A DNA stretch of 6,103 nucleotides from Flavobacteriales bacterium. GTDB lineage: Bacteria; Bacteroidota; Bacteroidia; Flavobacteriales_D; Crocinitomicaceae. The translations under genes were made by a program, and so were the position numbers. The stretch covers positions 1 through 6,103 of the forward strand of contig CANJQZ010000126.1 of NCBI GenBank assembly GCA_947476515.1. Reading direction: 5' to 3'. Position 1 is the stretch's first letter; every line of letters starts with the position of its first letter. A model generated the notes under the pieces. The model worked only from the letters and a program-made list of their open reading frames with translations, was not told the DNA's origin and searched no databases. Shown here one piece after another: positions 1 through 5,925 of this stretch.

Positions 1-155
1 TAGCTTTAGCAGCCGAAGGAGTATTCAAGAAACATAAAATAACAGCAAAAATTTACGAGGATAATTTTACCTATTATGCCCAACAATATGAGATCTTTAA
101 AGAGATGAATGATGTTATTATTGAAAGGCTGAATAAAAAAATTGTAAAGCCTTAG
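1..155 (+). CDS. 3' end of an unidentified protein (5' end outside window)
   Basis: An open frame runs from base 3 without a stop for 50 codons and ends at TAG 153-155. The visible C-terminus starts ALAAEGVFKK, is lysine- and tyrosine-rich, and ends in a helical, charged tail (NDVIIERLNKKIVKP). There is no membrane segment and no type IX sorting domain, so the product is probably cytoplasmic. I do not recognise the family. The tail loosely recalls the last helix of FGGY sugar kinases, but that is too weak to use as a call. The stop codon overlaps the stop of the converging minus-strand gene by 4 bp (152-155). No terminator hairpin lies between the two genes. The reading frame itself is fairly safe because it uses ordinary codons and stops exactly at the gene boundary. 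Confidence 0.7.
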   Translation, partial: ALAAEGVFKKHKITAKIYEDNFTYYAQQYEIFKEMNDVIIERLNKKIVKP

Positions 156-718
156 TCCAACATTAGGTCGGCATCTATTCCATCATTTTGTTCCTGAATA
201 AACATTGCGATTTCACTAACAATATTTGTTTTTCGGTCCTCTTCGTGCGCTCTATCAGATTGGGCATATTCTCTCAAATGTAATTGAGCTTCAAGCAGAT
301 GATGTTCTTCAAAAGGTCCTTCAAGATTTTCTAGAATTGTCAAGCATTCTAAGGCCTCCATAAAGTTGCCTTCTACCGCGATTTCAACGAAGTCAGCTAA
401 ATAGTCACTGTAATCTAGTCTACTATTCCAAACAACGGTAAGCAAAGCTTGTCGGAGCATATTAAATTCCTCTTCTTTGATGTAGCGGATAAACAAATCG
501 CGAGAGGCAGGGTCTACTACTTGTGAAAGAAAAGCTAAGATTTGTTTTTTAGTGTCTTCATTGTCAGTATCTGCTGCAATTCCAACAAGAATTTCAAGAA
601 CACTTTCCTCAGCAAATTTTTCTAATTCTTTTAATCCTTCACTTACTTTGATGGATTGATTCCCTTGAATTAAATCAAATGATTCTTTAATTTTTAATTT
701 TTGTTGTGCTGTTGCCAT
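152..718 (-). CDS. Hypothetical acidic all-helical protein, HEAT-like
   Basis: This is a 188-residue protein with no signal peptide and no hydrophobic membrane segment, so it is probably cytoplasmic. It is rich in Glu/Asp and Leu, and repeated amphipathic helices run through residues ~5-150. Examples are EGLKELEKFAEESVLEILVG at ~27-46, a stretch with KKQILAFLSQVVD at ~57-69, and EALECLTILENLEGP at ~120-134. The spacing of paired helices resembles HEAT/ARM-type solenoids, but I see no diagnostic motif. It is the third gene of the DUF4286-ksgA operon. The gap after ksgA is only 18 nt and contains no promoter box or hairpin, so co-transcription is likely. The ATG at 716-718 is preceded by an A/T-rich leader (AATAAA) with no Shine-Dalgarno site, as is usual in Bacteroidota. 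A role alongside ribosome maturation is only a guess from position. Confidence 0.8.
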   Translation of the reverse strand: MATAQQKLKIKESFDLIQGNQSIKVSEGLKELEKFAEESVLEILVGIAADTDNEDTKKQILAFLSQVVDPASRDLFIRYIKEEEFNMLRQALLTVVWNSRLDYSDYLADFVEIAVEGNFMEALECLTILENLEGPFEEHHLLEAQLHLREYAQSDRAHEEDRKTNIVSEIAMFIQEQNDGIDADLMLD

Positions 719-736
719 TTTATTATACCATTTTAA

Positions 737-1513
737 TTATACCAATCCTTCTATAAATTCTGTTAAACGAATAAAGGCATCAACCGAAAGTCGTTCAGGT
801 CTTTGTTGTGAGAATTCTTCCGGAAGCTCATGCCCTTTAGTCATACTTTTAAGAGAATTACGCATGGTCTTTCTCCTTTGATTAAAGGCAGTTTTCACGA
901 CTTGAATAAATAATTTTTCATTGCAAGGCAAAGAAGTTCGTTCATTTCTTGTGCAGCGAATTACTCCTGACTTGACCTTCGGAGGTGGGTCAAAAACATC
1001 TTCATTTACCGTAAAACAGTATTCAATATCATAAAATGTTTGCAGTAATACACTGATGATTCCATACTCTTTTGTTCCAGGTTTTTCTGCAACTCTTACG
1101 GCAACTTCCTTTTGGAACATCCCCATAATTTCTTGAACTTGATGACGATAATCAAGACATTTAAATAGAATTTGAGAAGAAATATTATAAGGAAAATTTC
1201 CCACTACTGAAAACGGGCCATCACCCATAATTTCTGACAAATCTGCCCTTAGAAAGTCATAATTTAAGATGCGATCACTCAGTTGAGGAAGTTCTTTATT
1301 GAGGTAGGCAATAGAATCAGTATCTACTTCCATTAAATAAAGATCTAAATCTCCTCTTTCGATTAAAGGTCTTGTAAGTGCTGCTGTCCCAGGACCAATT
1401 TCTATGACTTTAAAACAGTCGCGATGACCAGAAAAGGCATCAGCTATTGCTTTACTCACAGTTTTGTCAATTAAAAAATGTTGACCGAGGTGTTTTTTAG
1501 GGCGAACTATCAT
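737..1513 (-). CDS. ksgA: 16S rRNA (adenine1518-N6/adenine1519-N6)-dimethyltransferase
   Basis: KsgA (RsmA) uses S-adenosylmethionine to dimethylate two adjacent adenines in the 3'-terminal hairpin of 16S rRNA, late in small-subunit assembly. At 258 residues it has the usual family length and all expected landmarks. These are the N-terminal LGQHFL (9-14), the SAM-binding motif I EIGPGTAALT (38-47), the catalytic motif NFPYNIS (106-112, the family's N-[LF]-PY), MFQKEVAVR (132-140), the FDPPPKVKSGVI loop (174-185), and the C-terminal RNA-binding helices with AFNQRRKTMRNSL (209-221) and RPERLS (238-243). Its ATG overlaps the stop of the upstream DUF4286 gene in an ATGA (1510-1513), so translation is probably coupled. 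No Shine-Dalgarno is present. Nothing appears truncated. In organisms where it has been tested, loss of ksgA gives kasugamycin resistance. Confidence 0.97.
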   Translation of the reverse strand: MIVRPKKHLGQHFLIDKTVSKAIADAFSGHRDCFKVIEIGPGTAALTRPLIERGDLDLYLMEVDTDSIAYLNKELPQLSDRILNYDFLRADLSEIMGDGPFSVVGNFPYNISSQILFKCLDYRHQVQEIMGMFQKEVAVRVAEKPGTKEYGIISVLLQTFYDIEYCFTVNEDVFDPPPKVKSGVIRCTRNERTSLPCNEKLFIQVVKTAFNQRRKTMRNSLKSMTKGHELPEEFSQQRPERLSVDAFIRLTEFIEGLV

Positions 1514-1827
1514 GAAGGATTAAATACTTCAATTAATTGAAGGTGAGTGCGAAAAGCCGCAAATTTACCTGAAAAATATTCTAAATGTTCTTTTTGTAAG
1601 GCAGGAGCATGTTGTGCGTTATAGGTATCTAATATTTCCTGAGATGCACAAAGATACATTACAGAATATGCCAACCCTCCCTCTTCCTCACCTATGATTT
1701 TAGATAATTTTGCTTCAAGAAAACAACCCGTATTTAATACATCTGGTATGTGTTTCGTGCGCATCCATGACAGCCAATTTTCCGACTCACTTGCATCAAT
1801 ACTAATAGTAACATTATAAATAATCAT
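1510..1827 (-). CDS. DUF4286 family protein
   Basis: This 105-residue protein opens with MIIYNVTISIDASESENWLSWM and continues with a HIP..L.TGCFL.AKLSKI segment (26-45), GGLAYSVMYLC (50-60) and a C-terminal FRTHLQLIEVF. I recognise this pattern as DUF4286, a small cytoplasmic family of Bacteroidota with an alpha+beta, ferredoxin-like layout and no known function. It is the first gene of a minus-strand operon, and its stop overlaps the ksgA start by 4 bp. Gene adjacency of DUF4286 and ksgA is common in this phylum, from my recollection of related genomes, which hints at a link to ribosome maturation. The start at 1825-1827 has no ribosome binding site. A TACCTTTG box ends 4 nt upstream, suggesting a leaderless transcript. 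The start is supported by the conserved MIIYNVT N-terminus. Confidence 0.88.
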   Translation of the reverse strand: MIIYNVTISIDASESENWLSWMRTKHIPDVLNTGCFLEAKLSKIIGEEEGGLAYSVMYLCASQEILDTYNAQHAPALQKEHLEYFSGKFAAFRTHLQLIEVFNPS

Positions 1828-1831
1828 AGGT

Positions 1832-1839
1832 CAAAGGTA
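1832..1839 (-). promoter_or_regulatory. Bacteroidota -7 box (TACCTTTG) of the DUF4286-ksgA operon
   Basis: On the minus strand TACCTTTG matches the Bacteroidota sigma-ABfr -7 consensus TAnnTTTG at every fixed base. It ends 4 nt before the DUF4286 ATG. Transcription normally starts a few nt after this box, so the mRNA would begin at or next to the start codon. I found no TTG at the usual distance upstream, so the -33 half is weak or absent. The box could be coincidental, but its place in a 173-bp divergent intergenic region favours a real promoter. Confidence 0.55.
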
Positions 1840-1944
1840 GGGATTCATGTGTTATTCTTGTGAAAAATAAACAGTAAAGTAAGTTGATAAATTATTTTAT
1901 TTCGATTAATAGAAAGTAAATGAATCTATTGAAGAAAGAATTTA

Positions 1945-1977
1945 TTGGGTAAAAGAGATAAAAATATTATATATTTG
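1945..1977 (+). promoter_or_regulatory. Bacteroidota-type promoter of the exported Ig-like protein gene
   Basis: A TTG at 1945-1947 and TATATTTG at 1970-1977 (fits TAnnTTTG) are separated by 22 nt, within the accepted range for the housekeeping sigma factor of this phylum. Transcription should start near 1981-1984, giving an A-rich leader of about 17-20 nt before the ATG at 2001. No Shine-Dalgarno is present. The region between this promoter and the DUF4286 start is A/T-rich and shows no other signal I can name. Confidence 0.6.
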
Positions 1978-2000
1978 AAGATACAATTAAAAATATAACT

Positions 2001-2756
2001 ATGAAAAAAATCTTACTTTCAGTTTTTCTTTTTGGGCTTTCTTATGTAAATATTAACGCACAATCATGCACACCAGGTGCAAATTTTGTTGATTCTACTT
2101 ATGGTGTTTGGCCAGATACGACTCAAAATTTACCATGGGCAACTGTAAATGTTCCTTATTCTACTGACATTAATTTTAAAGTACCCGCAACGGTTACTAT
2201 TGATTTAGATCCTTCAGGACAATTTGTTGGTTCGCCAATTCAAAGTTTTACAGTTACAGGTTTATCTGGTTTACCAGTTGGGTATAACTATGGATGTAAC
2301 ATTTCAGGTTGTACCTATAGTGGTGGCGCTAATGGATGTGCTAATGTATATGGTACAACAGCTACTACAGGAACATATCCTGTTACTATTGATGTTGATG
2401 CAACTGTTTTAGTAACTCTTATCCCAGGATTACCTCCAACACCTGTAACACAATCTGTCTCTTTTGGAGGATATAAAATTATAGTTGGAAATGCTGGTTT
2501 AATTGAACAAGTAATAGCTCCTTTAACGGTAGTTCCAAATCCTACATCTGGAAAAATGAATATTGCTGGTTTATCTGAAGCTATGAGTTCTGCATTGGTT
2601 TCTATTACAAATATCGAAGGTAAAGTAGTTTCATCTCAACAAATGAATGGCACTACTAATTGTGCATTTGATTTAACCAATATGGATTCAGGTATTTATT
2701 TTGCTTCTATCCAATACGCAGGTGGAGTAGAGAATATTAAGTTTATCCTTGACTAA
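2001..2756 (+). CDS. Exported protein with Ig-like core and T9SS type A sorting domain
   Basis: This 251-residue protein has an N-terminal signal peptide (MKKILLSVFLFGLSYVNINA, cleavage near residue 20-21). The mature part is Thr/Val/Gly-rich and probably all beta. Residues ~82-136 follow the He_PIG / putative Ig pattern (GLxxLPxGYNY...G-T---TGTYPVTIDV), with cysteines at 99, 104 and 113 inserted in the middle. From ~174 comes a T9SS C-terminal domain of ~75 residues (VVPNPTSGKMNI at 177-188, SITNIEGKVV at 201-210, MDSGIYFASIQYAGG at 228-242), which would direct export through the outer membrane and surface attachment or release. The chain ends in KFILD rather than the usual Lys/Arg-ended tail. 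No catalytic residues are recognisable, so an adhesive or structural role is an inference. It is monocistronic, with its own promoter and a strong terminator. Confidence 0.87.
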   Translation: MKKILLSVFLFGLSYVNINAQSCTPGANFVDSTYGVWPDTTQNLPWATVNVPYSTDINFKVPATVTIDLDPSGQFVGSPIQSFTVTGLSGLPVGYNYGCNISGCTYSGGANGCANVYGTTATTGTYPVTIDVDATVLVTLIPGLPPTPVTQSVSFGGYKIIVGNAGLIEQVIAPLTVVPNPTSGKMNIAGLSEAMSSALVSITNIEGKVVSSQQMNGTTNCAFDLTNMDSGIYFASIQYAGGVENIKFILD

Positions 2757-2785
2757 GCGTCAGTATAACTTCATACCGATTTTAA

Positions 2786-2817
2786 GAAGCCTCTTCAATT
2801 ATGAAGGGGCTTTTTTT
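2786..2817 (+). terminator. Rho-independent terminator after the Ig-like protein gene
   Basis: A 10-bp stem (AGCCTCTTCA at 2788-2797 with TGAAGGGGCT at 2802-2811, one G-U pair) closes a 4-nt ATTA loop and runs directly into seven T residues (2811-2817). It lies about 30 nt after the stop codon at 2754-2756. The opposite strand has only a broken T run, so this one acts mainly rightward. Confidence 0.9.
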
Positions 2818-2855
2818 ATGGGTCAAATTTTCTGAAGCGCATTAATTTCATTAAT

Positions 2856-2884
2856 AAAAAAAGCCCTCATGTGAGGGCTTTTTT
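2856..2884. terminator. Bidirectional terminator downstream of tRNA-Cys
   Basis: AGCCCTC (2862-2868) and GAGGGCT (2873-2879) form a perfect stem with an ATGT loop. It is flanked by an A run on the left (2856-2862) and a T run on the right (2879-2884), so it reads as an intrinsic terminator on both strands. For minus-strand transcription it starts just past the tRNA 3' end. On the plus strand it backs up the previous terminator and shields the tRNA from read-through. Confidence 0.88.
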
Positions 2885-2887
2885 GTG

Positions 2888-2958
2888 AGGTCTCGAGCGG
2901 ACTCGAACCGCTGTAGACGGTTTTGCAGACCGTTGCCTAACCGCTTGGCTACGAGACC
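2888..2958 (-). tRNA. tRNA-Cys (anticodon GCA)
   Basis: On the minus strand this 71-nt sequence folds as a complete cloverleaf. The acceptor stem is GGTCTCG paired with CGAGACC. The D arm is GCC-AAGCGGTTA-GGC. The anticodon stem ACGGT/ACCGT encloses the loop CTGCAAA, so the anticodon is GCA. The variable loop is CTAC, and the T arm is AGCGG-TTCGAGT-CCGCT. The discriminator base is U73, the identity element expected for cysteinyl-tRNA synthetase. The 3' CCA is not encoded (CAC follows), so it must be added after transcription, as is normal in Bacteroidota. The gene stands alone, with its own promoter upstream and a terminator directly behind it. Confidence 0.97.
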
Positions 2959-2964
2959 AAATTT

Positions 2965-2982
2965 GATATAAGAACCTATATC
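2965..2982 (-). other. Inverted repeat in the tRNA-Cys leader
   Basis: GATATA (2965-2970) and TATATC (2977-2982) are exact inverted copies around a 6-nt spacer. In the predicted pre-tRNA they could form a small A/U-rich hairpin in the 5' leader, 6 nt before the mature end where RNase P cuts. The stem is weak and may have no function. Confidence 0.4.
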
Positions 2983-2987
2983 GATCA

Positions 2988-3017
2988 CAAAAATAGGGAA
3001 ATTATATCGAACTTCAA
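2988..3017 (-). promoter_or_regulatory. Promoter of tRNA-Cys (TTG-N19-TATTTTTG)
   Basis: On the minus strand a TTG (3015-3017) and TATTTTTG (2988-2995) are separated by exactly 19 nt, an ideal match to the Bacteroidota housekeeping promoter. The expected start near 2983-2985 gives a leader of about 25 nt before the tRNA 5' end at 2958. The -33 element sits 9 nt beyond the stop codon of the monooxygenase gene and inside a small inverted repeat. Confidence 0.78.
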
Positions 3018-3027
3018 AGCTGAAGTT
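3010..3027 (-). other. Stem-loop at the 3' end of the monooxygenase gene
   Basis: AACTTC and GAAGTT (3010-3015 and 3022-3027) form a 6-bp stem with a 6-nt loop and include two bases of the stop codon. On the minus strand it is followed by CGATATAATTT, not a proper U tract, so it is a poor intrinsic terminator. It may mark the mRNA 3' end, or read-through may continue into tRNA-Cys and stop at the hairpin near 2870. Confidence 0.35.
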
Positions 3028-4588
3028 ATCGTTTTATAATTTTTGATGTACTCATTTTCCCTTTGTTATTTATTGAGAGATAATACATTCCTGCGGTACT
3101 TTCAGCTCCATTTTGATTGTTCCCTTTCCAGAAAATAGTGGTAGGATTAATCGCATCTGCTTGTGAAAGGGTGTTCACAAGAGTCCCTTTTAAATCGTAG
3201 ACCAATACTTTAATTTCCGGATCAAATCCACCTTCAAACACAATATTCAATCCGCTGTCTCCCATAGGATTAGGATATGTTTTAATAGCACTGCTGTTAC
3301 CGTATTCTTCTAAACTTGCATTCATTAAGCTAGCCAAATCATAATTTTCATCTCCAGGAAGATAGTTCATGTAATGAAAATAGATAATGAACATTTCATC
3401 TGTAGTATTATAGCCCACAGAAACTGTTTGGGGAGGTGTGTTGGGATTATGAATGTTCAGATCTGTATTGTCATAAACACCCTTTCCTTTAATGGTGTAT
3501 CCAGTAGGTAAATGTTTCAAATGATCAAAGAAATAGAAGTCTTGCCAATGAAAATCCCAATGCGGAATATTAATAAATTTGATGGTGTCATTAGCAGGGC
3601 CTGTTGCATAAGCTTTAATGTCATGTCCTAATAAATGCATATGAGGAAAAACTGAAATTACAGACAAATCAATGGGTACCCCAGCTGTTCCATTTGGATA
3701 TTGAGCCGATAGCGTAGTCATCTGATTGGGCGGCAATGCAAAGGAATAGTCCGCCAATACAGGTGATGCATAAACTTGCCGCACTCCAGTAGTTCCTACA
3801 GGATAAAAATGTAGAATCACTTTGGTGCTGTCCATCATGCCAAAACTCCCTTCGGGATAATGCATGTTTAAATATATTTTTGCTCCTGCAGCAATGTTAA
3901 TCCCCATTTTTAGTGGACTTACAGAAGGTAATATTAGGGGTCCTGCTCCGGGAGTATAGCCCATAATTAATTTTGTGTTTTGGCTGCTCGGGCTGGCACA
4001 ATTGCCACCGATGGTGTCCGTCTGTTCTATACCAGCATCGTCTAAATAAACCAATGCGTGGTGCACAATTTCTCTATTGCCCGGGATTACTTCAACCGCT
4101 TTTAGTATCCGATTTTGCGTTAGATTGGTCGGGATCGAAAAACAAACATAATCATCGGCAAATGCAGTAGCTTTACTTAAATAATTAGGCATTTGAACGA
4201 TCAAGTCACCATTGCCCAAAATTGTATTACCGGAATAAACAGGGGGAGGTGGGGTTGCTGCAGCATTCCCCTCAGGAGCACTGGCTGCAATCCAACTTAA
4301 TAAAAGTGATTTCTCACCCGAAGAAAGTGACCGGGTGTGCAAATAAGTTTGATAATTATTATCTGGCGGCCATGGTGGCATTATATCTTGTCCAACAGCC
4401 ACCGCAACTGCATTAACCATTGGACTAACCTCTTGATAAGTCATTAACGAACTCGGTGCCGCTCCACCTTGATGATGACATTGTGTACATTTATTATAAA
4501 ATAATTGTGCTACTTCACCACTCCAAGTTTGTGCATTTACGCAATACACTATAGCGCTAAATGCAAGTAAAGAAAAATATTTAATCAT
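3026..4588 (-). CDS. Exported cytochrome c / copper type II monooxygenase fusion with T9SS domain
   Basis: This is a 520-residue secreted protein with a signal peptide 1-19 (cut near CVNA-QT). Residues ~22-106 are a c-type cytochrome-like domain with CTQCH (34-38) for covalent heme, a likely distal ligand M70 in IMPPWPP, and an ending of LLLSWIAASAPEGN. A Pro-rich linker (113-116) follows. Residues ~125-415 resemble the PHM/DBM copper type II monooxygenase fold. By alignment to the PHM ligands by eye, the CuH site is H176-H177 (EIVHHALVY) plus H243 (NMHYPEG), and the CuM site is H316 and H318 (FPHMHLLGH) plus M399 (TTDEMFIIYFHY). Residues ~436-520 are a T9SS type A domain (TYPNPMGDSGLNI ... 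GMYYLSI ... SKIIKR). The start lies 3 nt after the esterase stop, so the two are co-transcribed. Family members hydroxylate substrates with O2 and an electron donor. The attached heme domain may supply those electrons. The substrate is unknown. Confidence 0.88.
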   Translation of the reverse strand: MIKYFSLLAFSAIVYCVNAQTWSGEVAQLFYNKCTQCHHQGGAAPSSLMTYQEVSPMVNAVAVAVGQDIMPPWPPDNNYQTYLHTRSLSSGEKSLLLSWIAASAPEGNAAATPPPPVYSGNTILGNGDLIVQMPNYLSKATAFADDYVCFSIPTNLTQNRILKAVEVIPGNREIVHHALVYLDDAGIEQTDTIGGNCASPSSQNTKLIMGYTPGAGPLILPSVSPLKMGINIAAGAKIYLNMHYPEGSFGMMDSTKVILHFYPVGTTGVRQVYASPVLADYSFALPPNQMTTLSAQYPNGTAGVPIDLSVISVFPHMHLLGHDIKAYATGPANDTIKFINIPHWDFHWQDFYFFDHLKHLPTGYTIKGKGVYDNTDLNIHNPNTPPQTVSVGYNTTDEMFIIYFHYMNYLPGDENYDLASLMNASLEEYGNSSAIKTYPNPMGDSGLNIVFEGGFDPEIKVLVYDLKGTLVNTLSQADAINPTTIFWKGNNQNGAESTAGMYYLSINNKGKMSTSKIIKR

Positions 4589-4591
4589 GTT

Positions 4592-5914
4592 TTATTGTTT
4601 GATAATTCTTTTGGTAATAGTTTCTTGTTTCAAATTACGGATTAGTATTAAATAGGTTCCATTTTTAAATCCGGATAAATCAATTGTTTGTGTTATACCC
4701 TCAAAGGAACGCTCTTCTAAAGTCCTTCCCGACATATCAACTATTTGGATTTGATATTGGTTATAGACACTTAAGTTTATGCTAATATTACCCGAAGTTG
4801 GGTTGGGATAAATAAGCGTTTCAAGCTCAGTTGATTCTTCAATACCCGCGCCTAAACATACCTCATCAACAGGACTTCCATCACAGTAATTCATAGGATA
4901 TAAAATCGCCAATTGTAGTGGAGCATTTGCCAATTGAAGAGGCGTTTCAGTACATCCTAATCGATCTACTAAGAAGTCTCGCACAAAATTTTCTGTGGTA
5001 TCCATATAGGCTAAAGCACTTGTGCTCGTCCCTGCATATGGAACATGTGGAGCTCCAGGAAAGGTATAAAAATTGCTTTGAACATTAATTGCGCATGCTC
5101 TATCGTGTAACATTCTACTTCCATCTAAATACATTAAAGGGGTTCCTGGATTTACGATACCTCTATTGTATTTTACAGTTCCATCAGAGGTTCCATGAAT
5201 AGAACAAAGTGGAACATCTCCCGCTTCAAGCCACCCGTATCGTGCAAGCGCGCCGCAAAGATTTAACACCCCTTTTACATTAGTAGAATAACCCGGGTTT
5301 CCACTTGCTCCCTCTAAACCACCTAAAGTTTGTATAGTTGTTGGGCTTAAATAACCACTAATTTCACATGGATCGTTTAAATAAGCTACATGCAATGCCG
5401 TAATTGCTCCAGCTGAACTTCCGCCAATAAAGATTTGATTGGTATCAATTTTATATAAATTTGTCCCAGTTGCCTTGTCCATATAGAAAAATCTTATTGC
5501 AGCTTTTAAATCTTGTACTGCACGCACCACCGCCTTAACCGCATTAGCGGAATCAATAGGAAAAAAGCCGGTTCTGTAGTTGATTGAGGCACATGCATAT
5601 CCTTTTAAAGCAAATCTTTGAGATAGATTAAGCACATCAATATCAGTTTTAGTCCCGCCTAAAAAACTACCACCGTGCACCCAAATAATTAATGGTCTAC
5701 TCGTCTCTGTGTCGCCTGTAGGGGAATAAAAGTCAAGCGCTAAAGGAGTGTTGGCCCCGGTAAAAGAACTGTTTTGACCGTAATTAATATTACTAATGGT
5801 AGTAAAATTTGTAAAGACATCACTTGCATAACGGCCATTTAAACAGGGCTGTGCTAAACAAGTTGCAAGACTAATGAAGGTGTAAAACAATTGGATTAAA
5901 GTAAATTTTTTCAT
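4592..5914 (-). CDS. Exported alpha/beta-hydrolase (esterase/lipase type) with T9SS domain
   Basis: This 440-residue protein has a signal peptide 1-21 (TCLA-QPC). Residues ~55-320 form an alpha/beta-hydrolase domain of the carboxylesterase / BD-FAE type. The oxyanion-hole motif HGGSF is at 80-84, the nucleophile elbow GGSSAG at 164-169 has Ser167 as nucleophile, the likely acid is D244 (HGTSDGTVKY), and the likely base is H290 (PGAPHVPY). All triad members are present, so it should be active on esters. A Cys-containing linker (C321, C344, C353) includes a PLQLA repeat (325-336). A T9SS type A domain follows (LIYPNPTSGNISINLS at ~367-382, GTYLILIRN at 419-427, TKRIIKQ end). It begins 11 nt after the SGNH hydrolase stop and ends 3 nt before the monooxygenase start, without Shine-Dalgarno. 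It is probably released or anchored at the cell surface. The substrate (lipid, acylated sugar or polyester) is not readable. Confidence 0.88.
   Translation of the reverse strand: MKKFTLIQLFYTFISLATCLAQPCLNGRYASDVFTNFTTISNINYGQNSSFTGANTPLALDFYSPTGDTETSRPLIIWVHGGSFLGGTKTDIDVLNLSQRFALKGYACASINYRTGFFPIDSANAVKAVVRAVQDLKAAIRFFYMDKATGTNLYKIDTNQIFIGGSSAGAITALHVAYLNDPCEISGYLSPTTIQTLGGLEGASGNPGYSTNVKGVLNLCGALARYGWLEAGDVPLCSIHGTSDGTVKYNRGIVNPGTPLMYLDGSRMLHDRACAINVQSNFYTFPGAPHVPYAGTSTSALAYMDTTENFVRDFLVDRLGCTETPLQLANAPLQLAILYPMNYCDGSPVDEVCLGAGIEESTELETLIYPNPTSGNISINLSVYNQYQIQIVDMSGRTLEERSFEGITQTIDLSGFKNGTYLILIRNLKQETITKRIIKQ
4908..4944 (-). repeat. Short imperfect tandem repeat inside the esterase gene (period 21 bp)
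   Basis: GCCAATTG occurs at 4908 and again at 4929, with similar flanks. In the protein this gives PLQLA at residues 325-329 and 332-336. It lies in the linker between the hydrolase domain and the sorting domain, a region that tolerates length change. Confidence 0.6.
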
Positions 5915-5925
5915 AGTTATAAGTT

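Noticed and set aside
729..731. An earlier ATG upstream of the acidic helical protein
   Set aside because: It meets a stop two codons later (ATG GTA TAA), so it cannot be the start. The ATG at 716-718 is used instead.
1828..2000. A small gene or RNA in the divergent intergenic region
   Set aside because: The sequence is A/T-rich with frequent stops, no stable fold is apparent by eye, and the promoter boxes account for the visible signals.
2224..2412. A 62-codon plus-strand frame inside the Ig-like protein gene
   Set aside because: It lies wholly within a well-supported gene in another frame, has a low-complexity Leu/Val/Gln composition, and has no promoter or start signal of its own.
2786..2884. 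The two hairpins as a riboswitch, attenuator or CRISPR-like repeat pair
   Set aside because: Both sit after gene ends, have T runs, and differ in stem and loop. They are fully explained as terminators.
3973..4416. Two plus-strand frames of 65 and 64 codons opposite the monooxygenase gene
   Set aside because: They are antisense to conserved copper- and heme-domain codons, have implausible protein composition, and lack promoter boxes.
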